Shown here in pieces: positions 4,706 to 5,888 of a stretch of 5,888 nt of DNA; positions within the stretch are counted from its first letter, which is position 1; the number at the start of each line of letters is the position of its first letter. The notes below the pieces were generated by a model. The model worked only from the letters and a program-made list of their open reading frames with translations. It did not search any database and was not told the DNA's origin. The stretch is from Acidobacteriaceae bacterium. Lineage in GTDB: Bacteria; Acidobacteriota; Terriglobia; Terriglobales; Acidobacteriaceae. The stretch covers positions 4,885-10,772 of the forward strand of contig PKXI01000411.1 in assembly GCA_003133425.1 (NCBI GenBank). Direction: 5' to 3'. A program made the translations under genes and the position numbers.

Positions 4706-5888
4706 GCAGTACCTGCTGCACCCTTCCCCCCTTTGTACCTCCTGCTGTTCCTCCGCCTGATGGGGCGTTGAAGACGGTTGTGCTTATTGGTCCGCCGAAC
4801 TCGGGTAAATCCACACTTTTCAATCGTTTGACGGGACTACGGCAGAAGGTTGCCAACTTCCCCGGCGTTACGGTGGAACAGCGGCTGGGACTGATGGCCG
4901 GAGTGGGCCGCGAAGACCTTACGCTTATCGATCTGCCTGGCATCTACTCGCTGACACCGTATTCAGAGGACGCGCGCGTTTCGATTGACGTACTGCGCGG
5001 CAAAATGCCCGGTACGCCCAAGCCGGACGCGGTGTTGCTGGTGCTGGACGCGCTGCACATGACGCGGCAATTGATGCTGGCCGCGCCGGTGCTGGCAGTG
5101 GGACTGCCGACACTGGTGTTGCTGAACATGAGCGACCTGATGGAGTCACGCGGCGGACACATCGACACGCTCGAACTGGCAAGAGAACTGGGCGCGCCGG
5201 TGGCGCAGATCAGTGCGGTGCATGGGACCGGACTGGATGCGGTGCCGCTATTTCTAAATCAGCAGACTGATCGCAAAGCCGCGAAGCCGCTGGCGCTGCC
5301 GGTACTGGGCAATGCAGCGAGTACACATTCCTGGGCGGCACAGGTGAGCAAGCGGACTGGCTACCAGGCTCCACTGTCGGTTGAAAGCACGCACAAGATC
5401 GACAACGTGCTGTTGCATCGCATCTGGGGACCGCTGTTGTTTCTGATTGTCGTGGTGGGCGTGTTCGAAGTAGTGTTCTCGATCGGGCAGCCAATGTCAG
5501 ATTACTTTGGCGATATTCTTGCGCGCATGGGCGAATTTGTGCGGCCTTTGCTGCCGGCAGGCTGGCTGCAGTCGCTGCTGCTGGACGGGGCCTGGAAAGG
5601 CATTTGTTCGGTGCTGGTGTTTCTGCCGCAGATCCTGCTGCTGTTTTTGTTCATCGGAGTTCTGGAAGACTCCGGCTACCTGGCAAGGGCGGCGCTGATT
5701 GCCGATCGCGTGATGCGCACGATCGGGCTGAATGGCAAGGCATTTATTCCTCTGCTCTCGGCTTATGCCTGCGCGGTTCCGGCGATTATGGCGACGCGGA
5801 CCATCGAGAACAGGCGTGACAGGCTGGCGACGATTCTGGTGACGCCGTTCATGACCTGCTCGGCACGACTGCCGGTGTACATGCTGCT
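4702..5888 (+). CDS. feoB: FeoB, GTPase-linked ferrous iron permease, cut by the window edge
   Basis: The first 395 codons of a protein normally about 650-800 residues long; the frame stays open to the window end. It imports Fe2+ across the cytoplasmic membrane under control of its N-terminal G domain. G1 is GPPNSGKST (30-38), G2 Thr57 in PGVTVE, G3 DLPG (77-80), G4 NMSD (142-145) and G5 SAV (171-173). A short helical spacer follows to about residue 235. The membrane part begins near 241 ([19 protein letters not shown]), with another segment near 302-320 ending in [12 protein letters not shown]. The gate region has Cys357 in [12 protein letters not shown] and Cys386 in TCSARLPVY, the conserved cysteine positions of the family. 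The N-terminus before the G domain is unusual: Cys5-Cys6, then a proline-rich stretch. The ATG overlaps the feoA stop by 4 bases, with GAGG at 4691-4694 as ribosome site. Confidence 0.96.
   Translation, partial: MSSTCCTLPPFVPPAVPPPDGALKTVVLIGPPNSGKSTLFNRLTGLRQKVANFPGVTVEQRLGLMAGVGREDLTLIDLPGIYSLTPYSEDARVSIDVLRGKMPGTPKPDAVLLVLDALHMTRQLMLAAPVLAVGLPTLVLLNMSDLMESRGGHIDTLELARELGAPVAQISAVHGTGLDAVPLFLNQQTDRKAAKPLALPVLGNAASTHSWAAQVSKRTGYQAPLSVESTHKIDNVLLHRIWGPLLFLIVVVGVFEVVFSIGQPMSDYFGDILARMGEFVRPLLPAGWLQSLLLDGAWKGICSVLVFLPQILLLFLFIGVLEDSGYLARAALIADRVMRTIGLNGKAFIPLLSAYACAVPAIMATRTIENRRDRLATILVTPFMTCSARLPVYML

Overview
The window looks like a chromosomal segment of a GC-rich bacterium with some anaerobic or microaerobic metabolism. 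The protein styles (single-chain pyruvate:ferredoxin oxidoreductase, ferredoxin-like aldo/keto reductase, multidomain GGDEF-EAL regulator, split FeoA/FeoB) would fit an Acidobacteriota member. That placement is an impression from protein similarity, not a demonstrated assignment. No mobile element, CRISPR array, tRNA or rRNA is visible.

Layout. Three genes read leftward. From right to left they are a REC-PAS-GGDEF-EAL cyclic-di-GMP regulator (1742-3829), an aldo/keto reductase with two C-terminal cysteine clusters (509-1651), and the first 98 codons of nifJ (pyruvate:ferredoxin/flavodoxin oxidoreductase), cut by the left edge (1-296). Two genes read rightward: feoA (4421-4705) and feoB (4702-5888, cut by the right edge), overlapping by 4 bases. 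nifJ and feoB are the two ends of the window; both lack a stop here and so are easy to miss.

The divergent spacer between the regulator and feoA (3830-4420, about 590 bases) has no convincing gene but is rich in signals: a 10-bp tandem repeat, a perfect 8-bp inverted repeat, a Crp-type palindrome correctly spaced from an extended -10 element, a 14-bp palindrome, a sigma70-like promoter and a leader hairpin just before feoA. A smaller spacer (297-508) carries a plausible nifJ promoter overlapped by an inverted repeat.

How the genes relate. feoAB imports Fe2+, and the two leftward metabolic genes encode iron-sulfur redox proteins, so a shared low-oxygen, iron-demanding physiology is plausible. 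The c-di-GMP protein has an intact phosphoreceiver and cyclase site with product-inhibition motif, but its EAL domain has altered metal-ligand positions, so it is predicted to make c-di-GMP rather than degrade it. No wholly new system is evident; the most interesting material is the degenerate EAL domain and the regulatory architecture upstream of feoAB.
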